Shown: in pieces, positions 27,061 to 39,196 of the stretch
Layout: every line of letters begins with the position of its first letter
Position numbering within the stretch: position 1 is the first letter of the stretch
NCBI GenBank assembly: GCA_003049465.1
Contig: PYSS01000091.1
Coordinates: 63,786 to 127,785 of the forward strand
DNA length: 64,000 nucleotides
Origin: Magnaporthiopsis rhizophila
Taxonomy: Eukaryota > Ascomycota > Sordariomycetes > Magnaporthales > Magnaporthaceae
Reading direction: 5' to 3'
Translations under genes and position numbers: made by a program
Notes under the pieces: generated by a model
Databases searched by the model: none
Seen by the model: only the letters and a program-made list of their open reading frames with translations
What the model was told of the DNA's origin: nothing

Positions 27061-27591
27061 CGTCCTCTAAAAAAGAAAGAGAAAGAAAAAGGGGCAAAAA
27101 GGGAACGAAGTCCCAACCCGAAGCGACCGCGGAAGAAGAAAGTAACCTGCGCGGGTGAAATGAAGAGTAAGATGAGAACAACAAAAAAAAAAAAAAATAA
27201 TAATAATAAAGAAGGGGGAAAAGCCCGCACAAGGCCCTTCAGGAGAAAGCAGGGCGGCGGGCTGAAGTTTGCTGACTGACAAAAACGTGGTAGGTTCGAC
27301 TCCCTCCGTTTCGTCCCTCCCTCGAATTTTTTTTCCTTGCATGTTCCCGGATAAGGCCTTATCTCTGCGAGAAGAGGCGGGCCGGCTCCACTGCAATGGC
27401 GGGACTACGGGGATGTTATTGGCGGGAGGGGGGGACCCTTGGGCTTCAATTGGCTTTTACTCACTGTTGGATTGGGCTGAGCTGAGCCTGCTGGATAGAG
27501 CAGGGCGTCGCGACAGCCAAGGCAAAGCTGACCAGGGGTAACGCTGAATCAACCATCACTTTAAACAACCGGTCAGCCACCCGCCTACAGC
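27061..27591. promoter_or_regulatory. Divergent promoter of elf1 (-) and Nudix hydrolase (+)
   Basis: 531 bp between two ATGs pointing away from each other. It contains a purine-rich A/G tract (27065-27150), which is a pyrimidine-rich leader for the minus gene, and A-rich/AAT repeats (27181-27210). No clear TATA box for either gene. Confidence 0.6.
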
Positions 27592-28495
27592 ATGTCGGCA
27601 TCCAAAGCGAAGGTGCTCTCGACGGGGCCCTTGGTAAGCGGCTCTCTGACGGATGCCTGAGTAGTGTACCGATGCTGATGGGTTGACTGACACGATCCCT
27701 GCTCAGACTGATGCCAAAGCCAAATGGATGCGGCTTCTTGAGTAGGGACGTCAACTGCTTTTCTTCCCCAGTGCCTCACTGCTTACATGGCCCGCGGCCA
27801 AGGATCAAATACCAAGATTCGAATGGCGTCGAGAGGACTTGGGAATCCGCCGAGCGCCAGACTCGCCCAAAGGGCTGCGATATCGATGGTGTAGGCATCA
27901 TGGCTATTCTGGAGAAGCCGACGGGTAAGTTGATAGCACCCCCATGTGTGAAGGGTTGCGGATCAGCTTCTAACAAACCTCACCATTGTAGGCCCAGAGA
28001 TTGTGCTCCAGAAGCAGTACCGTCCGCCCACGGACAAGATCGTCATCGAGGTCCCTGCTGGCTTGATCGACGCGGGCGAGACGCCCGAGGAATGCGCCAT
28101 TCGCGAGCTGCGGGAGGAGACTGGATACATCGGCAAGGCGACTATGACATCCCCCGTCATGTTCAATGGTGAGGCTGCGTTTCCTGGCTACCCTCTCAGC
28201 TACACGGTTATTAGCGGCTGATATATCGTTTATTTTTTTCTATCCTCTGCTAGACCCCGGGTTCTGCAACACGAACCTGCGGATGGTCCACGTCAGCATC
28301 GACATGAGCCTTCCTGAGAACCAGAACCCCAAGCCGCAGCTGGAGGAGAGCGAGTTTATCGAGGTTTTCCACGTCCCACTCTCCAGTCTGTGGGATGAGT
28401 GCAAAAAGCTGGAGGCACAAGGCTTCGCGATTGACGCGCGCGTCGGGACGTTTGCAGAGGGCATCGAGGTCGCAAAGCGCTTCCGCTTCCCATGA
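27592..28495 (+). CDS. Nudix hydrolase, ADP-sugar pyrophosphatase (Ysa1-like)
   Basis: Five exons: 27592-27633, 27707-27741, 27803-27924, 27992-28168 and 28254-28495; 205 residues. Introns: 27634-27706, 27742-27802, 27925-27991, 28169-28253. Most have GTRAGN donors; the second uses GTAGGG. All joins keep frame. The Nudix box is complete, from GLIDAGE to RELREETGY, matching GX5EX7REUXEEXGU, so metal-dependent cleavage of a nucleoside diphosphate linked to X is expected. The N-terminal TWESAERQTRP and VEVPAGLIDAGE-type context matches the Ysa1/NUDT5 group that hydrolyses ADP-ribose to AMP and ribose-5-phosphate. The second exon is only 35 nt. No signal peptide; probably cytosolic. Head-to-head with elf1. 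Confidence 0.9.
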
Positions 28496-29458
28496 TCCGC
28501 CTGGACTGCAGATAAACTAGTTATGGCACATCGAGTTTGTACTACAAGCCAAGATACATGCGACTGCGATACGGGCGATGTCGTGATGCCACGAAGCGGC
28601 TTTACGTATCCTGCTTGCTTCGAACCACAACAAGATTTCTAGCAGTACATTCGACAACATAACTTTCCTATATCTAGAAAGTTTTCTTTTTCAGCTGCCA
28701 TCCCGTCCAAGCTCCTGGGTGTCGATTGCGATGAAGACGGTGAGTCATTCTTCTAACCGAACACCACGAGATTATCGAACTTGGCCACCGCGCCCACATC
28801 TCCGCGCTTTTCCTTTCCCACAAATCATGCTTCTCTTCCCATCCGCCGTCCCCAGCATGCCGGTGAAGCCGCCAAGCGTAGGTTGAAAGGGAAGGGCGAG
28901 ATCAAAATATGGAAGCCTGAGTGTTCCGGAAGCCCATTCAAATTGGGGTGTTTCCGCGGTTCCTGCGTCGTTGGTCATTTGCCCTGCATGTCAAGGCCCG
29001 CTGCCACAGATAGGAGGTCAAGGGGCGGGTAATATCCGGTGCCCGGCATCTCAGCACGAGAGTGTTGAGCGCGGGAGTCGGGTGGGCCTCACCGAGAACA
29101 AGCTTCGTCGTCGGTGCCGTGTCCTTTACATGCAAGGTACTCTCTGATAAAATCACATATGAGTGGGTGGTCAGCTTATAGGAGACCAACACATGCGACC
29201 TTGCCCACTGGAATATACGGGATCTTGCCAACTGGCCAATAAGCGTCAAGAGGCTCTGCTACCCTTGGCACCCGACCCCCGTCGTCTCTTTCTCCCTCCT
29301 TCCCTTCCTGTCCTTTCCTCTCCGAAGATAAACAGCTTGCAAGGCCATGTGGGGTAGGACAGCATCGCCGGCCATGGCATAGCAGCAACCATGGTAGGCT
29401 TTATAGAGCATAAATGAGTTCGTAATTTCAGTTCCCCCGTGTCTCGCCTTCATGCCAC
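28496..29458. other. Intergenic, no gene seen
   Basis: 963 bp between the Nudix stop and the broken peptidase gene. A short ATG plus GTGAGT-like donor at 28731-28745 was considered but the implied intron is too short. Nothing else supportable. Confidence 0.55.
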
Positions 29459-31018
29459 ATGTTGTCTCTCAGAGTCGTCTTCTATTCACTGCCGCCACCT
29501 ACCTCGCTAGGGTTCCCACGATGCACTCGTTCTGCCACTGGTGTGCCACGATGCTCTCGCCTCGACGGCGTTGGGTGATGTGGCACCATCAACAGGTGCT
29601 GATACTGCTTTCCAGAACACTACCAACAGCCTCATCTGGGACCGGTGCCCACCATGGCTGAACAAGACGTTGGTGTGCGCCAACATCAGTGTGCCGCTCG
29701 ACTGGAACGACCCCGGCGGAGAGAATATAGTGCTCGGGTTTGCGAAGCTCTCGGCAAGAGATCCGTCGAGGAGAATCGGCAACTTGTTCGTCAACCCAGG
29801 CGGACCAGGCAACCAGGGGTCCGGTAGTCTTTCCACTACTGCTCGGAGGCCGCAGCGGCTGGACCCGGAGCTGCTGGATCGCTTCGATATCATCGGTCTC
29901 GATCCAAGGGACGTCGGACTCAGCAAGCCGTGCAGTGCGACAAGGATGTCTTCAACAAGCGCGTCAGATACTTTGTCTGGTCGCAGGGAGAGTATGACGA
30001 GATGGTGGCTGGCAACAAGGCGCTTTGGGGGAGCTGTCTGGCGAAGACGGGCCAGCTGCTCTACTTCATGGACACCGTCAATGCTGCCAAGGACCACGAG
30101 GCGGTGCGGCTCGCCCTCGGCGGCGAGAAGGCCAGCTTCGTCGGCTTCTCGTACGGCTCGCAGCTATACGCGCAGTACGCGGAGCTGTATCCGGACGGCT
30201 TTCGCGCCATGCTCTTGGACGGCGCGCTGCAGCACTCCCAGGGAGAGACGGCCAACGTGCTGATCGAGGCAACATCGTACGAAGCAACCCTGCAGCAGTT
30301 CTTCGTCTGGTGCGCCGCCGACGCGACGTGCGCGCTCCACGGCCAAGACGTAGAGGCCGCGTTCCTCGCCGCCATCGCGCGCGCCAACGACGGCCCGGTG
30401 CCCGCGCCGGGCTGCGACAGCACTAGCTGCCGCACCGATGTCTCCCAAGAGGAGCTGTACCTCTCGATCTAGGGCGGGCTGGAGCACACGGCGGACTGGC
30501 CGGCTGTGGCCCAGGGCCTGGCCGACACGGCGGCCAAGGGCGACGCGACCATCTTCTCCATCGCGCCGCGCACCGGCGACGTCTTCTACGACTCGGACGC
30601 GTATGCGTACCGCGCCGTGCTGTGCCAGGACTGGATGCGCCAGTCCACGTCGTTTGTCGACCTGCGGCAGAAGCAGGTCGTCGGCGACGTCTTCGCGCCA
30701 CTGGTCAAGGGCCACACCCAGAGCTACGCGCTCCAGGCCTTCTGCATCGGCTGGGGTGCACCCGTGACGAACCCGCCGCGTCCCTTCAAGTACGAAGGGA
30801 CGACGCCCATCCTGTTGACCAATGCCTTGTACGACCCGTCGACGAGCTACGTTTGGGCCGTCGGCCTGGCCAAGGAGCTGAACAACACGACTCTCCTGAC
30901 GCGGAACGGCTCGGGACACACCAGCCTCTATCTGCGCAACTGGGACACGCCGGCGGCGCAGACGGCATATCTTGTCAACCTGACATTGCCGGCGCCTAGA
31001 ACCATCTTCAGCACATAG
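29459..31018 (+). pseudogene. Broken secreted tripeptidyl aminopeptidase-like gene (S33, TAP)
   Basis: The sequence reads as an alpha/beta-hydrolase peptidase of the fungal TAP family, but in pieces. An N-terminus from about 29459 (MLSLRVVF) is out of frame with the main body. The body then runs in one frame from about 29541 (ALGDVAPS, WLNKTLVCANISVPLDW, LFVNPGGPG) to about 29930. A one-base loss there shifts to a second frame (QCDKDVFNKR onward). That frame is stopped by TAG at 30470-30472 and continues in the same frame to TAG at 31016-31018. Catalytic elements remain: nucleophile GFSYGS, Asp in NALYDPS, His in GSGHTS. The usual DPRGVG loop reads DPRDVG. No introns explain the shifts. The product would have been secreted and cleaved N-terminal tripeptides. 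It is a pseudogene unless several sequencing errors are present. Confidence 0.85.
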
Positions 31019-31833
31019 GTTGGCACGTATATTATTGATCCCTGTCGGCGCCTTGAAATCAGCCAGCCCGTTGGATCATATTTGTCGACTTGGGACGGAA
31101 CTTTTAGTACATAACGCATTCTGGTATAAGTATCCCTCGAGTAGATGGCGCTCGGCTGGTAGCAAAAGGGTGCAGAGGCGTCCGTTTTTTGGACCCCGAA
31201 ACCTCCGTTTCTGACGCTCTGGATCCTGATATCTCCCGATGTGGTGTCTCGAAACATGCAAAACCTGAGATGGTACCCGGGGGGCGGCCATTGGGGAATC
31301 ATCGGTGTTGTATGTGTTGCTCTTTTCTTCTCTTACTTTTTCATTTTTACGCACAGTTTGTGGGCGGATTACTCAAAGCGGAAAGTCCGGAAAACAACGC
31401 TGTCGACCCTAGAACACCCCTGGAAAAGTCTCCACCTGGCTGCCATCAGATGATGCGAAGGGGAACCAGTCGAGCTGTTCTGCAAAACTCGGCGGGAGAA
31501 GGCGCTGCAGGTCGGGAGACGGACACGAGGCAAGGCCGGGGCAAAAAGGGTCCAGCCCCGGGAAAAGACCAGCGGCCAAGCATCTCAAGCCTTTTGAAGT
31601 GCCCACAATGGCGGCCGAGAGCGCCGGCGCAGCGGTAAAACCGGGGCCGGTGGGGAAGTCGGGCTGGTCATGGGAACTGCGGCCAGGGGTGCTTTGCGGT
31701 CTCGGCTCGTTGGATGCTGGACCTGCGACCGCGGGCTGCTCCGCCGAGGAAGGCGTCCGTGAGTTTTCAGGCCAGCGTTTCGTGGCCCGGAATGGCTGGC
31801 CGACGGGCGGTGGCGGGAGGGTAGGTGTGCTCG

Positions 31834-31842
31834 TATAAATAG
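31834..31842 (+). promoter_or_regulatory. TATA box
   Basis: TATAAATAG, 429 bp before the SDR start codon; the best TATA match in this intergenic region and in the right orientation. Confidence 0.6.
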
Positions 31843-32140
31843 CCAAGTGGTGCTGCTGCCCATTGTCCGAGCAGTGCTATGGGTGTAAATCACACACCAA
31901 AAAAGGACATCAGATCAACTGCAATCGAGCGAGTGAGCAATCTGATTGATTTTCTGCTTGCCCAAATCTCAGCCAAGCCTGCATTCTTCGAACTCTTCTT
32001 TTGGCCAATCTCTGATCGGCAGGGCGGAAGAACTTACCCCTCTTCTTGGGGCGTGTCATCTGATCTGATCTTGGGCGACCACATCCAATATCAGACTGCG
32101 ACCCGCTCCATCTCGCCGGCTTACAACCCAAACCAGCCAT

Positions 32141-32141
32141 C

Positions 32142-32191
<50 letters not shown>
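32141..32191 (+). repeat. (CAA)17 trinucleotide repeat in leader
   Basis: Perfect 51-bp CAA run, 80 bp before the SDR ATG, so probably in its 5' UTR. CAA-rich leaders are typically unstructured, which would help ribosome scanning. Confidence 0.95.
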
Positions 32192-32270
32192 ATTTTAGAC
32201 CCTGCTGCATCTTCCAACCAGCAAAAAACACAGATTCACGGCTCACAGCAGAACAAAGGAGGAGGCCAAG

Positions 32271-33567
32271 ATGCGGGGAAGCAAGTTCGCCCGCGCCGGA
32301 TTCCGGCTGCGCGCGGCCCCATCCAACCTTTTCACCCGCCGACTCACTGCGCCCTCACCCGTCCTCACTAAGCGCGCAGTGGCTCCCTTCACCACCACGG
32401 CTGTCAACAACAAGACGCTCGACCCCAAGGATAAGGAGCATGCCGAGACGGCCGGAAGCTTCGCGCGCACCGACGCCACGGTCCAGGTCGAGTACCCGGC
32501 CGACCACGAGCTGTCATCGTCGGCGCCCATCACTGGCGCTGGCCGTGCCGGCATCAACGTCCGCCCCACCCTGGCCTCATTTTCTCTTCAGGGAAAGGTC
32601 GGGGTCGTGACGGGCGGAGCGAGAGGACTGGGCCTGGTCATGGGCCAGGGAATGGTCATCAGCGGCGCCGACCTGGCCATCGTCGACCTTAACGGTAAGA
32701 AATAGGGAAGGGCTCCGCCAGACCTGCGCAAACATTATGACACTGAGCTGAAACAAAAATCGCTTTCCCAGAGGAGGAGGCGCAGTCCCAAGCCGAGGCC
32801 ATCGTCGAGCGGTTCCGCAAGGACAACCCCGAGGCCAAGCGCCTGCCCAAGGTGACGGCGCACCACGCCGACGTGGCGAGCGAGGAGTCGGTGGCCGCGT
32901 GCATGGCCGAGATCCTGGCCGAGCACGGAAAGATCGACAACCTCGTCACGTCGGCCGGCTTCGTCGAGAACTTCGAGGCGGTCCAGTACCCGGTCGACCG
33001 CATGCGCAAGCTGTTTGGCGTCTGCTTCGACGGCACCTACATCTTCGCTACGGCCGTCGCCCGCCACCTGATGGAGCGCCAGGCGGGAGGTAGCATGGTG
33101 TTTATCGGCAGCATGAGCGGCGCCATTGTCAACGTGCCGCAGCCGCAGGCGTGAGTTTTTACTTGCGTTTTTCTTCTTGGCTTCTTCCTTGCTACTCTGT
33201 GTGTGAGGGCTGCGAGACGACTGGCTATCCAAGGAAGAAAAAAAAGCCACTAACAGAGCGGAAATACAGACCCTACAATAGTGCCAAGGCGGCCGTCCGC
33301 CACCTGGCCGCCTCGCTGGCCGTCGAGTGGGCGCACGCCGGCATCCGCGTCAACTGCATCTCGCCGGGATACATGATGACGCCGCTGACCAAGAAGATCC
33401 TCGACGACAAGCCCGAGCTCAAGAAGCAGTGGACGTCCCTGATCCCCCAGGGCCGCATGGGCGACCCCGAGGACCTGATGGGCCCCGTCAGCTTCCTGCT
33501 CTCGGACGCGTCCATGTACGTCACCGGCGCCGACATCCGCGTCGACGGTGGTTACACGACGACATAA
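32271..33567 (+). CDS. Short-chain dehydrogenase/reductase with organelle-type N-terminus
   Basis: Three exons, 32271-32694, 32772-33150 and 33270-33567; introns 32695-32771 (GTAAGA donor) and 33151-33269 (GTGAGT donor, CTAAC branch); 366 residues. Residues 1-40 are rich in Arg, Ser, Ala and lack acids, as in mitochondrial presequences. The Rossmann nucleotide site TGGARGLG is at 114-121, an Asp (AIVDLN) follows strand 2, the catalytic Ser is S255 or S257, and Tyr/Lys are Y270 and K274 (YNSAK). The C-terminus ends GADIRVDGGYTT, as in classical SDRs. The architecture resembles fungal polyol dehydrogenases (D-arabinitol 2-dehydrogenase, sorbose-reductase-like), with a reduced NNAG motif (TSAG). 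Substrate is inferred only. Confidence 0.88.
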
Positions 33568-36500
33568 AAAGGCATGGAGAAGACAACGGAGAAAGCGATG
33601 TCAGAAGGAAATATCGAGCCGGACGGTTTCTTCCGAAGTGGAAAAAGGGGGAGAGAGTGAAGCTAATGGAGAGGTGATTTGGGAAGAACGACATCATTCC
33701 GGGCCGAAAGGATACCTAGGAAGATCAGGGCCAGGTTCACCGACCATATGATGCGTTTTGTGTGATTTGAGGCAACCAGCAGGTTACTCACATGGGGTAC
33801 GACGACAAAAGGGGATATGGTCAGTCAGGCGGTCAGATCAGGCACGTCTGCGGGCGAACCATTTGCAGCATGGGAAAAATGAGGCAATGATGGTGTTACG
33901 GAGCACTTGAATTTTGCAGCCGGGCCAAAGGATAGAATAGACAGCGGGGGTTGCGTATCCCACTCTTTTCATACCTGCTTCATCTTCGTCTTCCCCGGGA
34001 TGTGAGTCATCCCCGTAGATTGGTGTCCGTTTCAAACCACCCGCGTCCCTGTATAGGTAACCTTTTGGGAGTCCGGGCCTCAATCTACAGGACCATCCGA
34101 GTATGGTGGCGAGAAAATGGGAAAGGATAGGACCGGGATGCGGCTCTCTTTCCCGCCTTGGGTTCCACTGCCGCGTCATGGTGTATCTACGTAACCCATA
34201 GGAAGGGCAGAGAGGTCAGTGGTGGTGGCTCGGAACACATGTGCCACTTCTACTTCGCCACGTCTGAGAAGGAGTTGACGAACAGAGACGAGAAAAGGAA
34301 GAAAACAGAAGAATTATCTTCCGTTGGTGATATTTTTTATAGCAACACGGTTGACAACCTAGCTGATAGGTATTCCCCCGATGCTCAATCTTCTTTTTGC
34401 TGCCTCGGGACGGAGATAGTCTCGGGTTCGTGGAACCTCGGCTGCGCGATGAGCACGGTTGGCTTGGGCAAATTGGGAAAGTGCAGGCAGAGGAGCAACG
34501 AAAACAACAAAACCAGCCACACGCGTCGAGGCAGGAGACACAACAGGTGATCAAATCAGCCCAAAATATGCACCCTGGCTTATACATGTTCGTCCCTGCC
34601 GAGTACCGGAAGCGGCTGCAGTTCCGATTTGGCGTCCAGCCGAGCCTCGAGGGGCACGAGGGATATTGCTCGTAAGGAAAACGGGCGGAAGCCGAAGAAC
34701 GGAAAAGGAGTGTACAAGACAAATCATTGCACGAGAAGCTTGGCGACAACGGGATAAAATCAGCTATTTTGGCTACCTATGCCTACAGCTAGATACCTAT
34801 GTGTGATGTGTGCTGTTTGTACTGGGCCTTGATACGAGGCAGCACAACTCGCAACGATAGAAATCTTCCGCCGTAACATTTTGTAACCGGTTTGGGGCAC
34901 CCGGCCCGCACAGCCATCCGAGGGCATCGTTCGAACGCATTCTGAGGGTGCGGGGACGATGAAATAACAGTCTTTTGACGGGGCCTTGCGCCACGCCAGC
35001 GAGATCGAGCTTACATAGCGGCCGATCAAAGGGGCAGGAAGCGCTAACTGAGATGGGCTGCTGGGGATTTTTTCTATGGGAGGAGAAAAAAACAGCGCCT
35101 GGGGTCACACCAACCTCCACGCTAGGAATCCAACTTTCTCCCTAGGCCAAAGGAAACAAGCAACAAAAGGCGAGCTGCTGCCCGCCCGTTTCAGCGCACC
35201 GTTCCGACCGCCGCTGTCGATCGCCGGTCGGCAGCAAATCGAGCAGGTAGGCAGGAAAGGACAAGAGACACGCTGATGTGTGGCGTTGCTGCTGGCGTGT
35301 TTTTTTTGGTGACAGCTGTGTCCGGGCGGGCAAAGCCCTCCTCAAGGAGCACCAGACGCGTCATTTCCGTCACCGTGCGCTGCGCTCCCTTCCAAGCCAC
35401 CTTGGGTGGCAATCCACTCACCTTTGAGGGCGGCTTGACCTGGAGCGTGGTGGCGCCAGGCTGTTACGGACGCAAGGAAACAAGCGTTGCCCTCATTGTT
35501 CGCCGTCCAATTTCATGTTTTGTTTCTTCGGCTCCCCCTTTTCCCTCCCCTCCCCGTCCTTCAGACTTTCCCGTCGTCGCGCAACCATGCCGGCCAACCG
35601 TAGCCAACGGACAAGGACAAGCCAGCAGGCGGTACACGGCACCTTTGTTTTGGTCTGGTCAGCCAATACGGTTCATCCCTCCGCCATCTCGACTTTGTTT
35701 CCTTGTTGACATGCCTGCAGAGAAGGTCGATCTCCAGCAAAAAGGCCCGTGCGAGGTATGTTGGCAGCAGGCGTGCCGGGGTGGCCTTGACCCCTTTGCA
35801 GCCCCTGGGTTTTGTCGCTCGGCCTTGCGCATCGAGAACGCAGTTGCGAACGCGCCCAAGCGGATGCATTGTAGCTGCGTCTGCTGTGATGTATCGTCTT
35901 GAATGGGTTCCATTCCAGCTGCGAGCTGCTTACTACGATACGCGGCCCGCGGAACAGGCAAGTGAAGCAATAGGGGCGTGCTCGTCGTCCATCAATGAAT
36001 GCAGAAAAGGAGTCATCAATGGTGCTTTCCTTCTTGTGTGTGAAATCGGACCCTTTCGCCTAGGCAACACAGCCCAACACACAGCATGTCCTCGGCTCAT
36101 GACAACGCGTTTCCGCAATGCTCCCCGCACTTGGAAACGGCTCGGCCAAGGGAAGATAACCAAGGCCAGCTGCTTTATCGATCCCCACCCCGAACAGGGC
36201 CCCTTCCCCATTCTCGAAGACACACCGAGCCGGACCGAAGGGATGAATGACGTTTTGGGCCCGTATCATATACCAACCACGTACCTGGTACCCAGGTACC
36301 TACCCATGCGTCCTCCCCTCCGCGGCCAAGCCCTGGTTCCAAATTGCCGTACCACTTGAGTGCCGCCGAGCTGCCACATGCGTACCCCCTTCACCAGGCA
36401 AACTGCGCTACTCTTCCACACCGTCTCTCCCGTCCGTCCGAGCCCTGGTTGTCCCCGTGATTGGACTTGTGCGGCGCCAGAGCCTCAAGCACAGGCAGGC

Positions 36501-36817
36501 AGCCCACTAAGTAGCCCGTACGTCTGTGCCGTCTTTCCCCCTGTCTGCTCGTCCCACCCATCCATCGCTGTATATCAGGCGCTGTCACCCTCTCGCCCGC
36601 CCCGGCCATCATGCGCGGGGGCCATCACCTTAGTCTCATGTCTGTCTGTTCACTCCCGGCCTTTTTCGACACACAGACAACCTTCACCTGCCCTACGTCT
36701 CCTCCCTTCCCACTCCCTAACAGCCCGCCCGAGCGGGGTTGTCATGATCAGTCAACCTCGATCCAGACTGTCAGAGCCAACAACACATTTTTCCTTTGAT
36801 CATATGTCGTCGCCGCG
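33568..36817. other. 3.2-kb non-coding stretch
   Basis: No recognisable protein in any frame between the SDR stop and the AreA-like-domain gene. It contains copies of the ACCTA-type motif (33713-33720, 34772-34802, 36281-36305). The C/T-rich last 400 bp is probably the promoter and leader of the next gene. Confidence 0.55.
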
Positions 36818-39196
36818 ATGGCTGCTGCACTTGGGATACCAGGGACGGCCCTCCATTTAGGCATATTCAAGATCAACGCCGAGGTGATAACCGCTCTCGA
36901 AACGGCCGAGGAGTTGCAGTCACTGGAGATCCGTCATTTGTGGGCGAGTCCGTGCTGGCCTTGTCTCTTGTGTTTTCTTTTCTCATCCCTTCGTTTTCCC
37001 TGGAACAGAACCAGCAGCTAACGCCAAAGGCAATGCAATGCGTAGAATGCGCCGTGTGGCAACGTAATTTCCAGGAGTGAGTCGAATGCATATTCTTGGA
37101 CCTGCCCACAAACGAGCAACATGCGAAAGCAGAAGTCATGGCTAACATGCGGAGCTCGCCGCCGGTAAACAGTCCGGATAGTCGACGCGCTGAGAACTTC
37201 TGGTGGCATGTCTGGGGTAGTAATCGGAAGAAGCTCCCACCCCGCACGCTCGCGAAACTGCTCAACGAGATCCGCGAGGCGCCCATCGTCGTCCCTCTGC
37301 TCTCGAAACCAAGGCTTCCGCAAGGCGCAGAGGTATGTAAAAAAAAGCTTGTTACGGGTGAGGTCGTACCAAGTTCTCCTTTGCTGTTGCTGGGCATGGG
37401 TTGGACGCTGACTTTCGCGCATGCGGGCGTGCGTGCGTATAGGGTGAGAGCAAGGAGGTTGTTGCTGCTCGGCCCACAACGACCGGCGACGAGCTTATAT
37501 CACCGCTGCTGTCCCCGAAAATATCATCGCTGGGCTCTTTCACTTCCCCACCGTCGTCGTGCTCGTCGTTGTCAAGCGCCCTCGTGGCCGGTCACGGCCT
37601 GCGAACACCCGATAACAAGGGCAAGCGACCCGCCCGGGCTCGCAGCCGCCTGTCTCCGTCGGCCGAGAGGCGGCCAAGTCCACGTCTGTCCATCTTGAAG
37701 ACGATGGAGGACGCCCACGCATCTGGCGCTCGCCGTCGGACTCCTCTGCCGTGTAACTTTTCGCCCATCCACCTTCCCGAGAACGCCATCTTCGAGGACG
37801 ATGAGGACGACGATGATGACGAGGACCTAAGTCCCCTGGAGCCCCCACCCTCGCTCGTAGCCCAGGCCCCTTCGTGGTGTGCCCGACGAGAGGCAGCCAG
37901 AGGGGAGCGACAGGCTCTCAGGGCGTCCAACCCCTTAGAGGCGGGGACCAGGTTTCGACCTGCCTCAAGGCGCCACGCCGCACCCAGCGACCCCGGCCCC
38001 GCGACCAGCAAAGTTGCCACGGGCCCTGGGCCCGTATCGAGCGCCGAAAGTACAGGGCCTCGTGTGCGCGTCGTGGGCTTCGCGCCGTTCTCCAAGCCTT
38101 CTGGGCATCCAAGATCCGTCTCGCCAACTTTTCATCGCGGCACCTCTCCTGCCACCCGCCAGGATCCTCCTCGCCAACGACAGCGGTTCAGCCCACAACT
38201 GTCCACTACCAAAGAAAAGCCTGGGGTCTTCTCAGCCCTCGGTAGGAGCTTGGATGAGCCGCCGGGCCTCGAGCCGTCGCCTGTGACGGCCAGGTCAGGC
38301 ATGGTGGACGAACCTGAGAACGGTTCGGCAAAATGGCCTAGGACTATCTCTGCCGACAACACTGAAAGCCAAGGTCGGTTGCGCTGTCAAAAAAAACTTG
38401 GCCAAAAACGAAAGCCGCCGAGGAAAGAGTTACGGCTGGCTAACTGTCGTGACATCTAATCTACCTTTTAATTCTAGGATCTAATACTTCCAGCACCATC
38501 ACCCTCCCAGCCGACCTCGCCCGCCCTCCGATCCCCGATACATACAAGCGTCCAAAGGCGGCAACTCTGGATACCCCAGTATTCGGATGCCGCCCTTTCT
38601 ACCTCTCCTCAACGCTCGAGTCTAGACGCGCCACGACCATCGCGCGCCGAGAAGTCGAGAGGCAGCTCCCGCCGCTGCCGCGAGCAGGCGAGCCTCGGCA
38701 GCGCGCCGAAAGATGCCATCGTGGCTCTGCCGAAGTCGCGTCGGACGACGGGGTCGGCATGGCGCGCGGAGCCGGTGGTGGTGGTGGTGTTGCTCGCGGC
38801 CAGATGCTCGAGGCCTGGCGCCGCGGCGCGGCAGCAGCAGCGCACAAGCCGGTTTTCATCGATGATGTGCTCAGGGGCGGCAACCACCAGCCCAAGAAGT
38901 GCCGCGCCGCAGCCGCCGAGACAAATACGGATACGAACACGACGGTGACGGGGACGGGAGGCCAAAAATACCATGATGGAAAACTGCCGTCTCCTGTGGG
39001 CGAGGGCCGAGAAAGGTCGCACCGCTCTGTCGCCGGCGGCGAGGGGTCGACTTCCGCACCCCGTGCGCTTAGCGACCGCCCTTCTCCTTCTGGCAACGTG
39101 CTCGAGGGAAGCAAGGAAAGTCTAAAGAGACTTGGCAGCTCGTCGAGCCTACTCTCCTTCCTGCTCAACCAGGAGAGTGGCCGGGCCGGTCGGTGA
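36818..39196 (+). CDS. AreA GATA-like-domain protein (PF08550/DUF3295-like), putative regulator
   Basis: Five exons proposed: 36818-36943, 37009-37076, 37155-37332, 37443-38373, 38478-39196; 673 residues (666 if exon 2 starts at 37030). The N-terminus ends exon 1 at ...EIRHLW, followed by VECAVWQRNF and RRAENFWWHVWGSNRKKL. This is the pattern I associate with the AreA-type GATA-like N-terminal domain in fungal DUF3295 proteins. The rest is long, Ser/Pro/Arg-rich and mostly disordered, with an acidic run (EDDEDDDDDED) and a C-terminal SLLSFLLNQES helix. Introns 2-4 (37077-37154, 37333-37442, 38374-38477) have GT-AG ends; intron 1 (36944-37008) appears to use a GC donor (GCGAGT). No zinc finger is visible, so DNA binding is not implied. 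Role unknown; possibly nutrient signalling. Confidence 0.72.

Larger units (their letters stand above)
31019..32270. promoter_or_regulatory. Upstream region and long leader of the SDR gene
   Basis: 1.25 kb after the broken peptidase. A TATA box (TATAAATAG) lies at 31834-31842, so transcription probably starts around 31865-31900, giving a leader of nearly 400 nt. That leader contains an upstream ATG at 31879 opening an overlapping frame to 32610, and a (CAA)17 run (32141-32191). A leader intron could remove the upstream ATG, but none is certain. Confidence 0.65.

Noticed and set aside
27288..27305. tRNA-like B box (GGTTCGACTCC)
   Set aside because: Flanking strands do not form a T stem and no A box lies upstream.
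28731..28880. Mini-gene starting ATGAAGACG with a GTGAGT donor
   Set aside because: The only matching acceptor leaves an intron of about 31 nt, too short for splicing.
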